Of a stretch of 64,000 bases of DNA, positions 40,636 to 49,723 are shown one piece after another (the first letter of the stretch is position 1; each line of letters begins with the position of its first letter). The DNA lies in NCBI RefSeq assembly GCF_002931235.1, contig NZ_PSTT01000100.1:1-64000 (forward strand), in the 5' to 3' direction. Under the pieces are notes generated by a model. It did no database searches and was not told where the DNA came from. It saw only the letters and a program-made list of their open reading frames with translations. Source of the stretch: Subtercola sp. Z020 (GTDB lineage: Bacteria; Actinomycetota; Actinomycetes; Actinomycetales; Microbacteriaceae). Made by a program: the position numbers and the translations under genes.

Positions 40636-40986
40636 ATGAGATACCTCCACTACGCCGGCGGGCACATGCTGCTCGCCGATATGACCTGCAAGGCCGTACT
40701 CCGCTATTCCCGGGCGCTGGCGATGGCGGGGCAGTCCGATGTCATCACTGTGCCGGTCATCACCGACGGCGGCAGCCAGGCGTCGGCACATCTGCTCATC
40801 GGACCAGCCTCCGAATTCTTCTCCACGCCCGTGGAGCACGCGAGCGACGAGCCCTTCGACAAAGAGGTGATCGAGCATCTCGAACGGGAGACCCGACGAC
40901 TGCAGCCCTCCCGGCCCGTCTGGGGCGAAGAGATGCTCGACATCCCCGACATCAACTTCGACTACGACCTCGAGGTCGAGAGGTGA
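40636..40986 (+). CDS. Small conserved-type hypothetical protein
   Basis: A 116-aa acidic soluble protein (MRYLHYAGGHMLLADMTCKA, ITVPVITDGGSQASAHLLIG, DIPDINFDYDLEVER). The even beta/alpha composition and single clear start suggest a real gene. No family name recognised. Its ATG lies close behind a CAAAATA sequence, so a leaderless or short-leader transcript is possible. Confidence 0.7.
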   Translation: MRYLHYAGGHMLLADMTCKAVLRYSRALAMAGQSDVITVPVITDGGSQASAHLLIGPASEFFSTPVEHASDEPFDKEVIEHLERETRRLQPSRPVWGEEMLDIPDINFDYDLEVER

Positions 40987-41011
40987 TGTGCGGCCGGTTC
41001 GGGATGCACGG

Positions 41012-42367
41012 CTAACCCAGAAGACGGGAGCGCTGCAGGCGGTGCAGGGGGTCGACCGCTTGCGCCGCCGCGATGGCTCGTTCGAGGTGCGCCGGGGGGA
41101 GCGCGTTCGGCACACCCGCCGCGCCCTCGATCCATGAGCCGGGCGTGGTGCCGGCGTCGACGGCGCTCCAGACCGAACGCAGTCTCGCGAACGTGGCATC
41201 GATGCGTTCCCGCGGGAAGAGATCGAGCGACCCGACGGCGTGGAAGATGAAGTCGCCGGGCGGGTCGACGACGGCGCCGCCGCGGCGGGAGAGCGGGGCG
41301 CCGGCGAGGTGCCGCACTTCGACCATCACCACGGCCGCGTCGTCGGCGAGGGCTTCGGAGAAGAGCGCCTCGGCGATGCCGGGGGTCGAGGCGCCCAGCC
41401 AGCGGGCGTCGCCGATCGCCGGGGTGGCGACCGGCGGGTCGAGATGGATGCGGGCGAGCCCGGCAGCATCGGTCGGGCCCCACGTGTTCAGCAGAGGCTG
41501 GGCCACGGCGCTGAGGGCGTCGAGCAGGGGGCGCGCCCCCTCGGGGCCATCGGGGTCCGCGATCGCCAGGTGCAGGGCGGGCCGGCCGCGGAGCTCTGCG
41601 GGGAATGTCGGCAGCGGCGGTACGTGCAGCACCGACAGGCTCGACGAGACGCTCGCGCCGAGCTCGGGCAGGGCGGCGGCCCACGCCTCGACGAGCTCGG
41701 GCAGGGCATCGACCGGCCAGAGTAGGGCACCGGCGTGCAGGTTCGGGGCCGGCACCAGATCGAATTCGAGGGTATGGGCGATACCGACTCCCCCGGCACC
41801 CCGGAAGGCCCAGATCGCCTCGCGGTCGAGCTCCTCGTCGGCGTCGTCTCGGGCGGTTCGCTGCTGCCCGCTGCCGTCGACGTAGTGCACCGCGCGCAGG
41901 GAACTGCTGGCGAGGCCGTTGCGGCGGGTCATCCACCCGATTCCGCCACCGAAGGTGTACCCCGAGACGGCGACGGAGGGCGAGGAACCCGCGAGGCCGA
42001 GCAGGCCGTGCTTCTCGGCGGCAGCGTTGACGTCAGACCAGGTGACGCCGGCTCCCACGACGGCGACCCGGGCATCCGGATCGATCGACACCTTCGTGAG
42101 AGCCGAGGTGTCGAAGATGACCGTTCCCTCGTCGACCGGCGCGCCCGCCCCGTGGCCGGAGGCCTGGGGAACGACCCGCAGGCGGCGACCCGTCGAGTGC
42201 TCGAGTTCGGCGACCGCTTCGAGGGCGACGGTGAGGTCTGCTGCGCTCGTGATGACCGCCACGCGAGCGGGATGCTGCGTCACCGACGAGGTGTGCGGGC
42301 GGGTGGCGGCCGGGTAGGCGGGGTCGGTCTCGTCGACGAGCACGGTGGATGCGGCGGGGGCGGTCAC
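41012..42367 (-). CDS. FAD-binding oxidoreductase (BBE/PCMH type)
   Basis: A 451-aa flavoprotein. The FAD domain shows VPQASGHGAGAPVDEGTVIF, VVGAGVTWSDVNAAAEKHGL and VAVSGYTFGGGIGWMTRRNG; the C-terminal half is the substrate domain. The His in SGHGAG is where family members often attach FAD covalently; the second (Cys) link is not seen. Starts at GTG 42367, overlapping the SnoaL-like gene by 4 bp. Likely oxidises a sugar, alcohol or aromatic compound. Confidence 0.9.
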   Translation of the reverse strand: MTAPAASTVLVDETDPAYPAATRPHTSSVTQHPARVAVITSAADLTVALEAVAELEHSTGRRLRVVPQASGHGAGAPVDEGTVIFDTSALTKVSIDPDARVAVVGAGVTWSDVNAAAEKHGLLGLAGSSPSVAVSGYTFGGGIGWMTRRNGLASSSLRAVHYVDGSGQQRTARDDADEELDREAIWAFRGAGGVGIAHTLEFDLVPAPNLHAGALLWPVDALPELVEAWAAALPELGASVSSSLSVLHVPPLPTFPAELRGRPALHLAIADPDGPEGARPLLDALSAVAQPLLNTWGPTDAAGLARIHLDPPVATPAIGDARWLGASTPGIAEALFSEALADDAAVVMVEVRHLAGAPLSRRGGAVVDPPGDFIFHAVGSLDLFPRERIDATFARLRSVWSAVDAGTTPGSWIEGAAGVPNALPPAHLERAIAAAQAVDPLHRLQRSRLLG

Positions 42368-42789
42368 GACCGGGCCGCTCCGCCGCCGCCGAGCTGGGGC
42401 AGCACGCCGACCTGCTGGAAGACCTCCATCAGGTTCAGTTCGTCCCAGTGCTCGGCGAGAAGGCCGTCTTCGATGCGCCAGATGTCGATGCTGCGCATCT
42501 CGACTGCTGCGCCGGTCGCCGGGATGCCCATCAGCTCGCCCGTGTGCGTGCCCCGGTAGATGAAGCGGCCGACGACCCGGTCGCCGGCGACGATGACGTC
42601 TTCCATCGTCACGGCCACGTCGGGCAGGCCGGCGAAGAACATCGCCCAGAACTCGCGGTTGGCCTCCGGCCCGTCGGCGACGACGACGTTGTGGTTGATG
42701 TACTGCGGGGCGATGAACGCGTCGACGAGGTCGGCGTCGTGCGTGTTCAGCATCGTCAGGTAGGTGTCGACCAGCTCGCGGGCTTCCAT
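42364..42789 (-). CDS. SnoaL-like ester cyclase family protein
   Basis: A 141-aa NTF2-fold protein: YLTMLNTHDADLVDAFIAPQ, MFFAGLPDVAVTMEDVIVAGD and RGTHTGELMGIPATGAAVE are typical of the SnoaL-like polyketide cyclase/ester cyclase group. It forms a two-gene operon with the FAD oxidoreductase and faces a TetR gene across a gap with CTAGCG palindromes. Confidence 0.9.
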   Translation of the reverse strand: MEARELVDTYLTMLNTHDADLVDAFIAPQYINHNVVVADGPEANREFWAMFFAGLPDVAVTMEDVIVAGDRVVGRFIYRGTHTGELMGIPATGAAVEMRSIDIWRIEDGLLAEHWDELNLMEVFQQVGVLPQLGGGGAARS

Positions 42790-42808
42790 GGTGCTCTCCT
42801 CCGGTTGG

Positions 42809-42875
42809 GCTAGCGTTGCTAACCATTAGCGATGCTAGCGCTAGGGGGCGAGGCGTGTCAATATCAGCGCTAGCG
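42809..42875. promoter_or_regulatory. CTAGCG palindromes, probable TetR operator region
   Basis: The divergent gap holds GCTAGCG at 42809-42815, the palindrome CTAGCGCTAG at 42835-42844 and CGCTAGCG at 42868-42875. Repeated symmetric sites between a TetR gene and its divergent neighbour usually serve as operators for both. Confidence 0.65.
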
Positions 42876-42899
42876 TTTCGAGCGCCGCTACACTGAGGC

Positions 42900-43466
42900 A
42901 TGACCATCCAGGACCGACGGAACCGCGACCGGCTGTCGCAGCGTCAGCTCATCACGTCCACCGCGCGCGCTCTCGCCGGGCGGGAAGGCTGGGATGCCGT
43001 CACGACGCGTCGCCTGGCGGCCGAGATCGAGTACAGCCAGCCGGTCATCTACAAGCACTTCTCGTCGCTCGACGACATCGCCGACGCTGTCGCTCTCGAC
43101 GGTTTCGGCGAGCTCGCCGCCGCCCTGGCCGAGGCCCGCCGGGCTGCAGCGCCGGGCGACGACGTACGGGCGGTCGCGCACCGCTACGCCGCCTTCGCGA
43201 GCGACGCGCCCGCGGTCTACGACGCGATGTTCTCCCGCTCGACGCGCCTGCGTTTCGGGCCCGGCTCCCCCACAACACCCTCTGCCGCGTTCGCCGAGCT
43301 GCGTGCTGCGGTCGCCCCCCACGCCGGCGAGGCTGACGCCGAGACGCTCACCGAGGTGTTGTGGGCCGGTCTGCACGGCCTCGTCGTGCTGCTGCGGAGC
43401 GGCCGGCTGCGGCCCGGCCACGACACCGCCCGCATCGACCTGCTGGTGGGCCGGCTGCTGCCGTGA
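42900..43466 (+). CDS. TetR family transcriptional regulator
   Basis: A 188-aa regulator with HTH region LISTARALAGREGWDAVTTRR-like helices ending RLAAEIEYSQPVIYKHFSS, and a C-terminal WHG-type ligand domain (LTEVLWAGLHGLVVLLRSGR). Divergent from the SnoaL/FAD pair, which it probably represses. Confidence 0.92.
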   Translation: MTIQDRRNRDRLSQRQLITSTARALAGREGWDAVTTRRLAAEIEYSQPVIYKHFSSLDDIADAVALDGFGELAAALAEARRAAAPGDDVRAVAHRYAAFASDAPAVYDAMFSRSTRLRFGPGSPTTPSAAFAELRAAVAPHAGEADAETLTEVLWAGLHGLVVLLRSGRLRPGHDTARIDLLVGRLLP

Positions 43467-43477
43467 CGCCCGGGCGT
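43466..43477. terminator. Perfect palindrome after the TetR gene
   Basis: ACGCCCGGGCGT is a 12-bp loopless palindrome starting at the last base of the TetR stop codon and lying between convergent genes. More GC-rich complementary sequence follows. It may help to end transcription in both directions; evidence is positional only. Confidence 0.4.
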
Positions 43478-43517
43478 GACGCGCGCCCCTGACGCCCTCG
43501 CCCTCACGCCCCTGCGA

Positions 43518-44321
43518 TCAGCCCCGGATCCACGCTCGCGCGAGAACGGGATCGGGTTGCGGCGCAGCGGCCAGGAGCTCACGGGTGTACTCGGAACCCG
43601 GGGCCGCGAACAGCTGCGCCTTCGGGGCGTGCTCGACGACACTGCCCGACCGCATGACGTAGACGTCGCCGGCGACCTTCTTCACGACGGGCAGGTCGTG
43701 GGTGATGAAGAGGTACCCGATGTTCCGTTCCCGCCGCAGCCGGTTCAGCAAGTTCAGGATGCCGGCCTTGACCGAGACATCGAGGGCGGAGACAGCCTCA
43801 TCGGCGATGATGATCGAGGGATTGAGGATGACGGCGCGCGCGATGAGCACCCGCTGGCGCTGGCCTCCGCTCAACTGGTGCGGCAACCGGTTGGCGTACA
43901 TCTCGGTCGGTTGCAGGTCGACGATCGCGAGCGCCTCCCGCACCTTCTCCTCGACCGCAGCCCTGCCGGTCGCTGCGCCGTGCAGCCGGATCACTTCGGC
44001 GAGGATGTCGCGCACCGACTTGCGGGGGTTGAGCGCCGCCGACGGATCCTGCAGCACGCACTGCACCGACGAGCGGAACGCCATCTTCTGCGCTCTGCTC
44101 ATGGAACCCAGCGGAACACCGTCGAACGCGACCTCTCCCTCGTCGGGAGCGATCAGGCCGAGCAACATGCGGGCCACCGTGCTCTTGCCACTGCCGCTCT
44201 CGCCGACCACCGCGGTGAAGTCCCCGGGCGCGACCGCGAGCGTCACGTCGTTCACCGCCTTCGCTCCCGCCGTTCGGCCGCGACCGAACGTCTTCGAGAC
44301 ATGTGAGGCTGTCAGTATCAT
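43518..44321 (-). CDS. Oligopeptide-type ABC transporter ATPase (DppF/OppF type)
   Basis: A 267-aa ATPase: Walker A VVGESGSGKSTVARML, QDPSAALNPRKSVRDIL, signature HQLSGGQRQRVLIARA, Walker B SIIIADEAVSALD and the VVEHAPKAQLFAAPGSEYTR tail of the OppF group. ATG 44321 is chosen because AGGAG lies five bases before it; GTG 44327 overlaps that ribosome site. Last gene of the seven-gene operon. Confidence 0.92.
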   Translation of the reverse strand: MILTASHVSKTFGRGRTAGAKAVNDVTLAVAPGDFTAVVGESGSGKSTVARMLLGLIAPDEGEVAFDGVPLGSMSRAQKMAFRSSVQCVLQDPSAALNPRKSVRDILAEVIRLHGAATGRAAVEEKVREALAIVDLQPTEMYANRLPHQLSGGQRQRVLIARAVILNPSIIIADEAVSALDVSVKAGILNLLNRLRRERNIGYLFITHDLPVVKKVAGDVYVMRSGSVVEHAPKAQLFAAPGSEYTRELLAAAPQPDPVLARAWIRG

Positions 44322-44330
44322 CGTCACTCC

Positions 44331-45170
44331 TCAGCGGCGGCTTGCGTAGTCGCCGACGTACAGGTCGGGGGTGCTGTCAGAGAGGCTGGTCACACAGCGC
44401 AGAAGCTCCTTGGTGTAGGCGTGCTGCGGTTCGTAGAAGATCTGGTCTGTGTTGCCCGACTCGACGATCTCGCCGCGGTACATCACGTAGACACGGTCGC
44501 AGAGACCCGCGACGACGGCCAGGTCGTGAGTGATCAGGAGAAGCGCCGTGTCGAGTTGCGAGACACTCTCGTCGAGGGATTTCAGTACCCGTCGCTGCAC
44601 CGTCGCATCCAGAGCCGTCGTCGGCTCGTCGGCGATGATGATCTCGGGAGCCTTCGCGAGGGCGATGGCGATCAGAATGCGCTGCCGCATGCCCCCGCTC
44701 AGTTCGAAGGGGTAGCGGTCGGCGACCGTCGCCGGGTCCGAGAGGCCGGCGAGGGTCATGAAACGGTGCGTCTCCGCCCACGAGCGGTCGGTCGAGCGGC
44801 CCTTCAGCAGCGCTTCCCTCACCTGGCGCCCCACCTTCATGGTGGGGTTCAGGAAGCTCGACGGGTCTTGGAAGATCATCGCGATCCGCTTCGAGCGGAT
44901 GTCGTCCCAGACGGATCGGGATGCGCCGACGAGCTCGGTGTCCCGAAAGCGGATCGAGCCGCCCACGCGCACGAGGGGCGACTCCGGCAGCAGGCCGGAC
45001 ATCGCCCGCACCGACACGGACTTTCCCGACCCCGACTCGCCGACGATGCCGACTCTCTCGCCGGCCATCACCGTCAGGTCGACGCGCCGAACGGCGTCGA
45101 CGGACTGTTTGCGGCCCGTCGGCAGCGTCACGCTCAAACCGTGCACCGAGAGCAGTGGCGTTTCACTCAT
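44331..45170 (-). CDS. Oligopeptide-type ABC transporter ATPase (DppD/OppD type)
   Basis: A 279-aa ATPase: VGIVGESGSGKSVSVRAMSG, IFQDPSSFLNPTMKVGRQVR, ELSGGMRQRILIAIAL, IIIADEPTTALDATVQ. The GESGSGKS and MRQR sequences are of the OppD group. It would pair with the DppF-type subunit under the two permeases. Its C-terminus is short and lacks most of the OppD iron-sulfur Cys cluster. Confidence 0.92.
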   Translation of the reverse strand: MSETPLLSVHGLSVTLPTGRKQSVDAVRRVDLTVMAGERVGIVGESGSGKSVSVRAMSGLLPESPLVRVGGSIRFRDTELVGASRSVWDDIRSKRIAMIFQDPSSFLNPTMKVGRQVREALLKGRSTDRSWAETHRFMTLAGLSDPATVADRYPFELSGGMRQRILIAIALAKAPEIIIADEPTTALDATVQRRVLKSLDESVSQLDTALLLITHDLAVVAGLCDRVYVMYRGEIVESGNTDQIFYEPQHAYTKELLRCVTSLSDSTPDLYVGDYASRR

Positions 45171-45218
45171 CGCAGATCACCTTCGTTCTGATCGATCCGG
45201 CTCGGTCGGCCGGGTGGC

Positions 45219-46136
45219 TCACTTGACCCTGCCGAGAGTCGGGTTGAGGCTGTCGTTCAGGGCATCGCCGAGCATGTTCGCTGACAGAACGACGATGAAG
45301 ATCGCGATGCCCGGCAGGAGGGTGAGCCACCAGGCCGTCTGCATGTAGCTCTGCGCGTCGAAGAGCAGGGCTCCCCAGCTGGGCCGGTTCGCATCCCCCA
45401 GCCCGAGGAAGGCGAGTGACGATTCAGCGAGAATCGCGCGACCGACGGTGAGGGTGGTCGCGACCAGCACGGGCGGGAAGGCGTTCGGGAGCACATCCGA
45501 CCAGAAGATACGGAAGGAGGAGAACCCGGCCGCGCGCGACGACTCCACATAGCCCAGTTCCCGGATGCGCATGCACTCTGCACGCACGATGCGGGCCACG
45601 CCCGGCCACATGGTGATTCCGAGGATCAGAATGATCAGCGGCAGACTGGCCCCGATGATGGCGACGGCGACCAGCGCCAGGATGATGCTCGGGATGACCT
45701 GGAAGAATTCTGACACCCGCCGCAGCACCGCGTCGGCGACACCGCCGTAGAAGCCGGCGAGACCGCCCACGAGAAGGGCGACGGTGAGGCAGATCACCGC
45801 GACAGAGACGCCTACCAGAAGGGAGCCCTGGCCGCCGACCATCAGCCGGGCCAGCAGGTCCCGCCCGAGCGAATCGGTGCCGGCCAGGTTGGTGGAGTTC
45901 GGTGCCGCCAGCACGGGGAAGTCGGTCGCCGACGGGTTCAGGCTGAAGAAGGGGCCGACGAAACAGAAGATCACGATCGCTGCGAGTACGACGAGGTACA
46001 GCACCGTCGTCGGGCGGCGGAAGAACTCGCCGGCCGCACTGTGCCTGCGGTAGAGCTGCGGGTCGGTGGGCCGTTGGTCTGCCAGAGCAGGCCCCACAGG
46101 CAGTTCGACGGCAGCCACATTCACGGGGTCGCTCAT
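45219..46136 (-). CDS. Oligopeptide-type ABC transporter permease (DppC type)
   Basis: A 305-aa permease with N-terminal helix, the DppC loop FPVLAAPNSTNLAGTDSLGRD and the EAA-type loop YVESSRAAGFSSFRIFWSDV. ADALNDSLNPTLGRVK-like ending (GDALNDSLNPTLG) is standard. Overlaps the DppB start region by 4 bp. Confidence 0.92.
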   Translation of the reverse strand: MSDPVNVAAVELPVGPALADQRPTDPQLYRRHSAAGEFFRRPTTVLYLVVLAAIVIFCFVGPFFSLNPSATDFPVLAAPNSTNLAGTDSLGRDLLARLMVGGQGSLLVGVSVAVICLTVALLVGGLAGFYGGVADAVLRRVSEFFQVIPSIILALVAVAIIGASLPLIILILGITMWPGVARIVRAECMRIRELGYVESSRAAGFSSFRIFWSDVLPNAFPPVLVATTLTVGRAILAESSLAFLGLGDANRPSWGALLFDAQSYMQTAWWLTLLPGIAIFIVVLSANMLGDALNDSLNPTLGRVK

Positions 46137-47116
46137 ACGTTCACTCCTCGCGACATTCGGGACCGGGCGCGGATGCGCGGGTCGACAAGACCGTAGACGA
46201 GGTCGGTGAGGATGTTGACGATGACGACCGTGATCGCGACGACCAGCAGGATGCCCATCACCACCATGTTCTCCCCCGTCTGGATCGAGGTGTACAACAG
46301 CATTCCCATCCCCGGCCAGCCGAACACCTTCTCGACTGTCACCGCGCCTGCGAGGGTGAAACCGAGGCTGTAGCCGATGACTGAGACCATCGGCAGCATG
46401 GAGTTCAACAGCCCGTGACGACGGAGGATCTCGAAGCTCGAGAGCCCCTTCGACCTCGCCGTGTCGATGTAGTCCTCCCCGAGAACGCCGATCATGGTCG
46501 ACCGCATGATGCGCGCCTTGAACGCGAGCTCGGGAATGGCGAGCGCGATGAGCGGAAGGATCAGGTGCGGCACAGACAGCCCCTTCGACCCGTACGACGC
46601 CATGCCCTGCGCGGGGAGCCAGCCCAGGCTGACGGCGAACAGCATGATGAGGAGCAGGGCCAGCCAGAAACTCGGAATGGAGAAGCCGGCCACCGCGGCG
46701 AAGGAGATCGCCCCGTCTTTCACCTTCGACCGGGTTCGGGCCGCCGCTGTGCCGAGCAGTATTCCGCCGATCGAGGAGATGACCAGGCTCGGCAGAGTCA
46801 GCACGAGCGTGTTGCCGAGTCTCTGCAGAATCAGTTCGGTCACGGGCTCGCGATTGGCGAACGAGTACCCGAGATTGCCGGTGGCGACGTTGGCGACGTA
46901 CGAGACGAATCGCTCGAAGAGCGGGCGGTCGAGCCCGTACGTCGCCGTCATCTGCCGGCGGAACTCCTCGGTCACCGGCACCTGGCCGACGAGCGACTGG
47001 ATGGGATCGCCGGGCGCGATCTCCAGGAGAAGGAACATCACCAGGATGACCACGAATATGAGCAGTACCGACGATCCGATCAATCGCCCGTAGTACCTGA
47101 GCCAGTGCACATTCAC
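46133..47116 (-). CDS. Oligopeptide-type ABC transporter permease (DppB type)
   Basis: A 327-aa permease with MFLLLEIAPGDPIQSLVGQ after the first helix, FSIPSFWLALLLIMLFAV, YIDTARSKGLSSFEILRRHG (ATPase contact loop) and a final VNILTDLVYGLVDPRIRARS. Starts at GTG 47116. Confidence 0.92.
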   Translation of the reverse strand: MNVHWLRYYGRLIGSSVLLIFVVILVMFLLLEIAPGDPIQSLVGQVPVTEEFRRQMTATYGLDRPLFERFVSYVANVATGNLGYSFANREPVTELILQRLGNTLVLTLPSLVISSIGGILLGTAAARTRSKVKDGAISFAAVAGFSIPSFWLALLLIMLFAVSLGWLPAQGMASYGSKGLSVPHLILPLIALAIPELAFKARIMRSTMIGVLGEDYIDTARSKGLSSFEILRRHGLLNSMLPMVSVIGYSLGFTLAGAVTVEKVFGWPGMGMLLYTSIQTGENMVVMGILLVVAITVVIVNILTDLVYGLVDPRIRARSRMSRGVNV

Positions 47117-47166
47117 TGCGTCATCCTCTTCTGTTCACCCGATCCGTCACTCGACTGCTCGGCGCA

Positions 47167-48741
47167 TCACTTGGCGCGGAGCGCGCCCCAGGTCCAGACA
47201 TCCGTGCTGTTGAACTGGTCGATGCCGTTCCACTTGTCGGCACGGTAGGCGGTGATCTGGTTGTACGAGATCAGGGGCGCAGTGCCGAGGTCTGCAGCAA
47301 CGGCATCCGCTGCGGTCTTGAAGGCGGCGAGGCGCGCGGCGGGATCGGAGACGGCGGCAGTGGCAGCGAATGCACCGTCGATCACGGGATCGCACACACC
47401 CGTGGGGTTGCGGTAGCTGCCGTTGGTCGGATTGCAGATGAACGCGCGTGCGACCCCGAGGCTCGGATCGGCGTAGGCGCCGAGGGACTGCAGCGCGAAA
47501 TCGAAATCGTGCTGTGTGTAGACGGTGTCGGCGAACACCTGCGTGTCCTGCCCGACCAGGTTGACGTTCACACCGATCTTGCCGAAGCTCGTCTTGATCA
47601 GATCGGCCGTCGTCGCCCACGAGGCGTTGTCGGTGCGGTAGGTGACGTTCATCGAGAACCTCGTGCCGTCTGCGCCGGCGGGGTAACCGGCGGCGTCGAG
47701 CATGCGGCCGGCCTCGTCGAGGTCGAAGTCGAACTCCGTGGTGTAGTCCGTGGCGGGGTCGATGGCCCAGGTGACCTGGTTCGGTACCGGCGAGACCGAC
47801 GGCGTGCCCGTACCGAGAAAGACCTTCGACGCGATCTCGTCGCGATCGATGGCGTGGTAGAGCGCTTTTCGCACGTCGGCATTCTGCAGGGTCGCCGAGG
47901 CGGTGTTGAAGAAGCCGTAGAGGTGTTCCGCCATGGCGGCGGAGTCGAAGGCGAACCGGTTGTCGGATTTCAGAGTCTCGACCTGGTTGAGCGGAAGCAT
48001 CGTGGCGAGGTCGACCTCGCCGCTCTGGAAGGCGAGCGCTCGCGCGTTGGAGTCGGGCATGACCCGGTAGACGACCTCGTCGACATCGCCCTTCTCCCCC
48101 CAGTAGTCCTCGTTGCGGTCGACGATCACGGAGTCGCCGCTGGTGAAGGAGGTGAATTTGTAGGGACCCGTGCCGACCGGCTGCAGATTGGCGGGGTTGG
48201 TGGCGATGTCCGTTCCGGCGTAGAGGTGCGCGGGAAGCATCATGTGACCCGCCAGGGCCTGGATGAAGGGGGCGAACGGCGACTTCAGGCTGACGATCAC
48301 GGTGAAGTCATCGGGCGTCGACGTGTGGTCGTAGACCGCAGCGATCGGCGCACCCAGGGGGTGGATCGGGATGACCTCATCGAAGTAGAACTTCACGTCG
48401 GCCGAGGTGAAGTCGGTGCCGTCGTGCCATTTCACGCCGTGACGGAGGTTGAGCGTGAACTCCGTGGAGTCGGCGTTGGCGCTCCACGATTCGGCCAGAG
48501 CAGGCACGACCTCGTAGTCGGTGTTGAGGTTCACCAGAGGATCGAAGATGGAGCGCCCGACGAAGGTCGCCGACCCGTCGTTGGTGACTCCGAGGTTGAA
48601 CTGGGGCGGGTTCGAGGGAATCGCGACGACGAAGACATGATCGCCTCCGGCTGAGGGTTCCGATGACGCCGAGCAGCCGCTCACGACGATCGCGCTGAGG
48701 GCCACCGCGGCCGCGGCGAGCATCCATTTTGTTCGTTTCAC
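47167..48741 (-). CDS. Family 5 substrate-binding lipoprotein
   Basis: A 524-aa extracellular solute-binding protein of the DppA/OppA family. Lipoprotein signal with VVSGCSAS; mature motifs LVNLNTDYEVVPALAESWSA, HDGTDFTSADVKFYFDEV and RKALYHAIDRDEIASKVF. Starts at GTG 48741. Although the family is named for peptides, members in operons with sugar-metabolism genes bind oligosaccharides; the ROK and SIS neighbours point that way. Confidence 0.93.
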   Translation of the reverse strand: MKRTKWMLAAAAVALSAIVVSGCSASSEPSAGGDHVFVVAIPSNPPQFNLGVTNDGSATFVGRSIFDPLVNLNTDYEVVPALAESWSANADSTEFTLNLRHGVKWHDGTDFTSADVKFYFDEVIPIHPLGAPIAAVYDHTSTPDDFTVIVSLKSPFAPFIQALAGHMMLPAHLYAGTDIATNPANLQPVGTGPYKFTSFTSGDSVIVDRNEDYWGEKGDVDEVVYRVMPDSNARALAFQSGEVDLATMLPLNQVETLKSDNRFAFDSAAMAEHLYGFFNTASATLQNADVRKALYHAIDRDEIASKVFLGTGTPSVSPVPNQVTWAIDPATDYTTEFDFDLDEAGRMLDAAGYPAGADGTRFSMNVTYRTDNASWATTADLIKTSFGKIGVNVNLVGQDTQVFADTVYTQHDFDFALQSLGAYADPSLGVARAFICNPTNGSYRNPTGVCDPVIDGAFAATAAVSDPAARLAAFKTAADAVAADLGTAPLISYNQITAYRADKWNGIDQFNSTDVWTWGALRAK

Positions 48742-48790
48742 AGTGAATACCTTCTCTTCTTCGGGTGGTACGTGAGTGCAGGGAACGAGG

Positions 48791-49723
48791 TCAGCCGGCG
48801 GAACCCAGAGGAACGCCGCTTCGCTGATGGGCCATCTCGATGGCGCCGACCCAGCACGATGAGGCGCCGAGTTCGGCCGCTTTCATCGGGATGGCGCGAC
48901 CGTGTTCGGTGATGATGAGAGACCGGGCGATCTCGACGGCCCTGGTGCGGTAGTCGGTGGCCCCGGTGCCGAGTCCACCCCCGATGACGACGCCGGCAGG
49001 GTCGTACATCATCACCATCGTGGCGATGAGAGCGCCGAGGTGGAACGCTGCGTGCTCGACGATCTGCAGGGCGCGTGCATCGCCTGCGCGGGCCGCCGCG
49101 ATGACCGGGCGGGCATCACGGGCCTCGGGCCCGGAGAACTCCCGGGCCAGGGCGGGGCCCGAGCAGATCTTCTCCACATCGGCGAAGTCGCATCGCTCCC
49201 GTTGGCAGCGGGCCTGAGGGGTGTAGCCACTGAAGTACGCCGAATTGTGGGCGCCGTTCAATGGCGTGCCATCGATGACGAAACTGTGGGAGATTCCCGT
49301 ACCCACCGTCACGTACAGCAGATGGTCGAGCGTGCTGCCCGCTCCCCTGGTGTACTCCCCGACGGCGCCAGCGGCCGCGTCGGCGAAGACCAGGGCCCTG
49401 CGATCGGGTCGTTCGAGAAGGTCTGCGAGCACCTGCCCCTTCCACCCGAACCAGCCCCTCGGGTCGCGGAGGGCGCCCCGGTGGTCGAAGGTGGTCGCCA
49501 CGGAGACACCCAGAAGGTCGGCGCCGGCCACCTCCGACTGCGAGATCAGACGCTCGACGGTCGCGAGATTCGCGGCACCGTCGTAGGGCGTCGTCGACGC
49601 GGTACCCAGCAGCACGGCCTGACCCGACGCGTTCACGTAACCCGCCGCGATCTTCGTTCCGCCGATGTCGACACCGACGGTGCCGGGCCGAGGGTCAGTT
49701 GCCGAGAACAAGAGTGTCTTCAT
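48791..49723 (-). CDS. ROK family sugar kinase
   Basis: A 310-aa ROK protein without DNA-binding domain: VGVDIGGTKIAAGYVN (phosphate loop), YVTVGTGISHSFVIDG and PAGVVIGGGLGTGA. The zinc motif normally CxCGxxGC is changed to CQRERC, with a further Cys (KICSG), so metal binding may differ. Probable ATP-dependent kinase for glucose, glucosamine, N-acetylmannosamine or similar. It overlaps the SIS gene by 29 bp. Confidence 0.88.
   Translation of the reverse strand: MKTLLFSATDPRPGTVGVDIGGTKIAAGYVNASGQAVLLGTASTTPYDGAANLATVERLISQSEVAGADLLGVSVATTFDHRGALRDPRGWFGWKGQVLADLLERPDRRALVFADAAAGAVGEYTRGAGSTLDHLLYVTVGTGISHSFVIDGTPLNGAHNSAYFSGYTPQARCQRERCDFADVEKICSGPALAREFSGPEARDARPVIAAARAGDARALQIVEHAAFHLGALIATMVMMYDPAGVVIGGGLGTGATDYRTRAVEIARSLIITEHGRAIPMKAAELGASSCWVGAIEMAHQRSGVPLGSAG

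Noticed and set aside
43466-43517. Repeated TGACGCC words after the TetR gene, considered as a small direct-repeat array
   Set aside because: Units are short, irregular and expected in such GC-rich sequence; only the 12-bp palindrome was kept.
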